From: an uncultured Planctomycetota bacterium
GTDB lineage: Bacteria; Planctomycetota; Phycisphaerae; Sedimentisphaerales; UBA12454
Reading direction: 5' to 3'
Length of the DNA stretch: 64,000 nt
Assembly: GCA_903847315.1 (NCBI GenBank)
Contig: CAINDG010000013.1
Span: 89,672-153,671, forward strand
In this document: positions 60,756 through 64,000 of the stretch, piece after piece
How positions within the stretch are numbered: the stretch's first letter is position 1
How the letters are laid out: each line of letters begins with the position of its first letter
Translations under genes and position numbers: made by a program
The notes under the pieces: generated by a model
The model's database searches: none
Seen by the model: the letters and a program-made list of their open reading frames with translations, nothing else
Told to the model about the DNA's origin: nothing

Positions 60756-62081
60756 CTATTTTCTGACTCTTGCCCACATCCCCCAAAGTACAGCGCCTCC
60801 CCACGGTCCTTCGTTATCTGCGCCGACAAAACGCAGCGCACGAGGTTTAAAGGGCAGAGATAAACCAGAGATGTCGTAGCCGACTGATAGACAATTATTA
60901 TTAGTCTTTTGATAACTGGCGGCAGAGACAATCTGAACTTCCTGCCCGGCACCATCGGTGATAAATACGCGGGGCGGTTTGCCAGCCAACCTTCCGTTAA
61001 AGCGAATATCAATCCCCGGACCATCTACAATTTCACCGGCAAATCCCAATTCCAGCCAGTGATCCTTGGGAAGAATGACAACTAAATTAGAATTTGATCC
61101 CGAACGGGGGCCGACGAGCAGATTTTCGGGCGAGACTGATACGATTGGCTGCTTTGCATTAAGATAATTTCCACCCTTCCATCCGGAGCCATCAGGGTCA
61201 TCGGACCGGATAAGAGAAATGGGCTGCTCAAAAGCTTCGGTACTTACTACGTTACTGATATTGGAACCAGTACGAAGAACTCCGGCGTCATTTTTGAATA
61301 CTTTAACCGTCGTAGCTGTTGACATCACAATAGCTGCGGCAGTGACAGCAACAATACATGATTTGGAAGTGGCGGTACCGATGATGGCGGTTGCGATACT
61401 GACTTTTGCCGCAGCCGAGCTGACGACAATGGCGGCCGATACAGGTTTAGTGGAAGACGCGGTTATAGCGCCGAACAATCCCAGCGCGGGCAGCAAATGT
61501 TCTTTCTTAAAACCGTTTTGGGCCAACTGCTTTTTAAGCGACTGCTTTGCCCTGAAGAATAGTAACATTGCCTGCATTTCACTTCCGCCCGTAATCTCGG
61601 TAATCTGAGCGTAGGTCATCTGGTCGAAACACCGCAGCGTCAGAATGTTTCGATACGCAAATTTCATCTGGCCCATTGCTTTAAGCACTACCTGTGAAAG
61701 CTCCTTTTGTAAAAGTGCGTTCAACCCGCTTCGGCAGTCCTGGGGGACAAGACTCAATAGTTCCTGCCCCTCGGCAATTGTCTTTTGTTCAATTTTTTTA
61801 TTGCCCTGATTCCTGAAGTGATGCTGAATTTTTCCCAGGGCGGTACGATACAGCCATGCCCAGAATGAATTTGCATTGTTTACTTTTAATCTCTTTAAAG
61901 ATTGAATCATTTCCAGCACCGCCTCCTGCGAAAGGTCCTGTGACAGATGATAGTCGAGTGTAATGCGGTATATATAGACAAACACCTTGTCCCTGGCCTC
62001 TTGTGCCAGACGGGATACACTATCCTGGCCGCCAAGCTGGGCCTGCTTAATTAGCTTGAGATATTCGGTATTTTCGCCCAT
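60756..62081 (-). CDS. ECF-type sigma factor fused to a membrane/extracytoplasmic domain
   Basis: 441 residues. Residues 1-195 are a sigma-70 ECF protein: YIYRITLDYHLSQDLSQEAV (region 2), SFWAWLYRTALGKIQHHFRN, and ILTLRCFDQMTYAQITEITG (region 4). Two hydrophobic stretches follow (about 200-265, e.g. KSCIVAVTAAAIVMSTATTV). The last 170 residues form a beta-rich segment (DDPDGSGWKGGNYLNAKQPI, GPGIDIRFNGRLAGKPPRVF, RALRFVGADNEGPWGGAVLW) resembling exported planctomycete domains. A membrane-tethered sigma factor is inferred: release or conformational change could follow a signal outside. Confidence 0.8.
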   Translation of the reverse strand: MGENTEYLKLIKQAQLGGQDSVSRLAQEARDKVFVYIYRITLDYHLSQDLSQEAVLEMIQSLKRLKVNNANSFWAWLYRTALGKIQHHFRNQGNKKIEQKTIAEGQELLSLVPQDCRSGLNALLQKELSQVVLKAMGQMKFAYRNILTLRCFDQMTYAQITEITGGSEMQAMLLFFRAKQSLKKQLAQNGFKKEHLLPALGLFGAITASSTKPVSAAIVVSSAAAKVSIATAIIGTATSKSCIVAVTAAAIVMSTATTVKVFKNDAGVLRTGSNISNVVSTEAFEQPISLIRSDDPDGSGWKGGNYLNAKQPIVSVSPENLLVGPRSGSNSNLVVILPKDHWLELGFAGEIVDGPGIDIRFNGRLAGKPPRVFITDGAGQEVQIVSAASYQKTNNNCLSVGYDISGLSLPFKPRALRFVGADNEGPWGGAVLWGMWARVRK

Positions 62082-62441
62082 TTACGCTTTTCTGAACTCT
62101 ACAATCTATAATCCCGAAACTTATGAGTACCTTTCAATTTTTTTTCGATAAATATTTATATATTTTAACAAAAAAAATGAAAGGTCATAACTGATTTTGG
62201 GATTTGAACAATGGCTGTTCAGGAAGGCAGGAGGCAGCAAAACCTGTTTCGGAGCGGTTTATTTGTAGCGGCAGGATTAAATCCAGCGTTATTGAGAATA
62301 TGAATATTGGAGGAATAAGAATTATGAAAGTTCATTTTCAAGCAATCTTTTCGGTTATTAACCCAAATGAGATATTAAAGAGGTAATTTTTGTATAATTA
62401 ATAAATGTTTTAATTCTTTTAGATAATGATGGAGTGTAATT
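62082..62441. other. Intergenic region between sigma-factor and pectinesterase genes
   Basis: About 360 bases of AT-rich DNA between divergent genes. The ORF 62204-62386 has no ribosome site and is not supported. Promoters for both neighbours are expected here; none is clear-cut by eye. Confidence 0.4.
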
Positions 62442-64000
62442 ATGTGTAAGAAATTTGTAAAAGGGTGTGTTTGTTCGGTTATTTTGTTCATCGCGATGGG
62501 ATTCGTAGGAAGTCAAAATGCAACAGCCGACAGTATGGTCGTAACTAACTTTTCTCCTGCTATTAACGCAACTGAGGTATGCGCAGATACGAAACTGCGG
62601 ATAACCTTCAACACGACGCCGATAATAGCAACCGCTGGTACGCTGCAAATATGCAAGGTATCGGACGATTCGGTAGTCTGGCAGCTCGACCTGCAGACAA
62701 TGCCCACAGATGCTTACGGACCGATATCAACGGGATGGCCGAGCGTATACAGAATCAATCTGAGCGGACTATCATTGAACTACCTGCCCTATACAATAGT
62801 CGGCAAGACATTAGAGATATATCCAGCAACGCGTCTGTCTTACAACACGGCGTATTATGTAAAAATGACAGCCGGTTTCTGTACAGATGCCGGCGGTAAT
62901 ATTTCGCCGGCAATAACCGACAATACGTCGTGGCGGTTTACGACAAAGGCATCCGCGCCTCCGGCAGACCATGAATATATAGTAGCTTCCGATGGCAGTG
63001 GAGATTTCTGCACAATGCAGGGCGCCTGCGATGCTGTAACCGATAACGACTCAACACGGACAATCGTAAAAATAAAGAAAGGCACATACAGAGGCGTAGT
63101 TTACATTCCGCCCGCCAAGAAAAATATAACGTGGCTTGGCGAGGACAAAGACACAACCATCATATCCGCCTTTAATCGTGAATCGTTCAACACTGGCTGG
63201 ACCAACCGAATGGTAGTTGGAGCTAAGGCCGACGGGTTCAGGATGTACAATTTGACGCTTCAAAATACAACGCCTGACGGAGGCACTCAGGGTGAAACAA
63301 TAACGCATGAAGGGCAAACTTGTATCGCAGATAACTGCAATTTCAGAAGTTATCAGAATACAGTGCTTAGTCAGGGCCAGGAGTACTTCAAAAATTGTTA
63401 TATCGAAGGCGACACAGACTATATCTGCGGATACGGAAACGCTTATTTTGATAAATGCGAGTTACGGTTTCTAACCAACAGCTCGCCATATCTAACCGCG
63501 GCAGGAACGCTAAACGGCACCAACGGCTTCTTCTTTGTGGACTGCAATCTGACCGGAGCGCCGGGAGTCTCAAATTGCTGGTATGGACGATTTTTCGTCG
63601 GGTTAGGATATGAGTATTCACAGAACGTATATATAAACTGCATAATGCCAAAAACGCTGATTACTTCATTAGGATGGAATAGTAATGGTCTGTCAGATAT
63701 GACTCACCTGCGACTGTGGGAGTACAAGTCAGTAGAGCCAAACGGTACCCCTATTAACGTAAGCGGCAGGCTCAATCCCGGCTCAAAACAACTGACCGAT
63801 GCCGAGGCGGTAACGTGGAGGGATGTAAACAATGTTTACAGCACCGCATGGAATCCGAAAATTGTCAACGCTCCAACAGCCGCCTGGCTGCCTGTACCGG
63901 CAGATACGGCGACAGGAGTCGCTACGGCCGGTGTAACACTGACATGGGTGGCAGGCGCGGAAGCTACATCACATGATGTATATTTCGGTACCGCGGCTTC
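62442..64000 (+). CDS. Pectinesterase (CE8-like) with Ig-like N-terminal and following domains, cut by window end
   Basis: The frame is open from ATG 62442 (GATGGAG upstream) to the end; about 519 residues seen. The ORF track lacks it for want of a stop. A signal peptide (CSVILFIAMGFVGSQNATA) is followed by an Ig-like/SbsA-type domain (NFSPAINATEVCADTKLRIT). Then the pectinesterase beta-helix: IVASDGSGDFCTMQGACDAV, CIADNCNFRSYQNTVL and CYIEGDTDYICGYGNAYFDK, the last matching the catalytic-Asp region. It ends in an FnIII-like SHDVYFGTAA segment shared with 22907-23929. It removes methyl esters from pectin, preparing it for GH28 enzymes. Confidence 0.88.
   Translation, partial: MCKKFVKGCVCSVILFIAMGFVGSQNATADSMVVTNFSPAINATEVCADTKLRITFNTTPIIATAGTLQICKVSDDSVVWQLDLQTMPTDAYGPISTGWPSVYRINLSGLSLNYLPYTIVGKTLEIYPATRLSYNTAYYVKMTAGFCTDAGGNISPAITDNTSWRFTTKASAPPADHEYIVASDGSGDFCTMQGACDAVTDNDSTRTIVKIKKGTYRGVVYIPPAKKNITWLGEDKDTTIISAFNRESFNTGWTNRMVVGAKADGFRMYNLTLQNTTPDGGTQGETITHEGQTCIADNCNFRSYQNTVLSQGQEYFKNCYIEGDTDYICGYGNAYFDKCELRFLTNSSPYLTAAGTLNGTNGFFFVDCNLTGAPGVSNCWYGRFFVGLGYEYSQNVYINCIMPKTLITSLGWNSNGLSDMTHLRLWEYKSVEPNGTPINVSGRLNPGSKQLTDAEAVTWRDVNNVYSTAWNPKIVNAPTAAWLPVPADTATGVATAGVTLTWVAGAEATSHDVYFGTAA

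Noticed and set aside
62204-62386. 60-residue plus-strand ORF before the pectinesterase
   Set aside because: Non-ATG start, no ribosome site, composition like intergenic DNA.

Overview
The window looks like a chromosomal segment of a Planctomycetota bacterium, most likely the Phycisphaerae/Sedimentisphaerales side. The evidence is three short secreted proteins ending in PEP-CTERM sorting tails, several large secreted proteins (pectin-active enzymes, beta-helix proteins, dockerin-like Ca-loop pairs), a sigma factor fused to a membrane/extracytoplasmic domain, and Gld-type ABC genes. This assignment is inference from gene content; no rRNA gene is present.

Layout. (1) 1-18.7 kb: an exopolysaccharide/O-antigen-type locus with a nucleotide-sugar dehydrogenase (cut by the window start), two GT-C membrane glycosyltransferases, GT2 and GT4 glycosyltransferases, two SAM methyltransferases, a polyprenyl-phosphate sugar transferase, a GDP-mannose 3,5-epimerase-like enzyme, an O-antigen polymerase/ligase-like protein, a flippase and a Wzz/GumC-like copolymerase. 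Nine minus-strand genes (18.7 to 7.9 kb) look like one transcription unit. A tRNA-Leu(UAG) gene lies at 18.9 kb, and a 3' tRNA-Leu fragment in the same orientation lies at 6.1 kb. (2) 19-22.1 kb: xseA and xseB with a GH28 polygalacturonase gene wedged between them. (3) 22.2-27.4 kb: secreted PEP-CTERM and dockerin-like proteins. (4) 27.5-30 kb: the YmdB-type phosphoesterase and RNase Y pair. (5) 30.9-40.2 kb: a nitronate monooxygenase/FabK-like enzyme, a secreted SUMF1-domain protein, an Ala/Pro-tailed secreted protein and a 1905-residue triple beta-helix protein with a DUF4091-like C-terminal region. (6) 40.2-46.8 kb: an accessory stretch rich in small repeats. It holds rex with a recognisable operator and promoter, a phospholipid/isoprenylcysteine methyltransferase-like gene, a BRO-N gene flanked by a duplicated methyltransferase 3' end, a five-gene operon with three mini-HTH proteins and an unrecognised 296-residue protein, and an HNH-AP2 endonuclease open in frame into the next gene. 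(7) 46.8-51.4 kb: an ABC ATPase, permease, GldG-like and DUF4340 operon. (8) 51.5-53.2 kb: a compact RiPP-like operon with a 59-residue Cys-bearing peptide absent from the ORF track, a radical SAM/SPASM protein and a small membrane protein. (9) 53.4-62.1 kb: LysE exporter, two YkgJ-type Cys-cluster proteins, ilvD, two secreted proteins of unknown function, a HIT protein, a dGTPase-like HD protein and the sigma-factor fusion. (10) 62.4 kb to the end: a pectinesterase cut by the window edge.

How the genes work together: the first 18.7 kb would build, flip, polymerise and export a surface polysaccharide. GH28 and the pectinesterase point to pectin use. The YkgJ gene at 54.1 kb carries two separate in-frame repeat insertions. 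The strongest candidates for undescribed biology are the radical-SAM peptide operon (51.5-53.2 kb) and the mini-HTH operon (43.7-45.6 kb). All calls come from reading the sequence; no database search was run.
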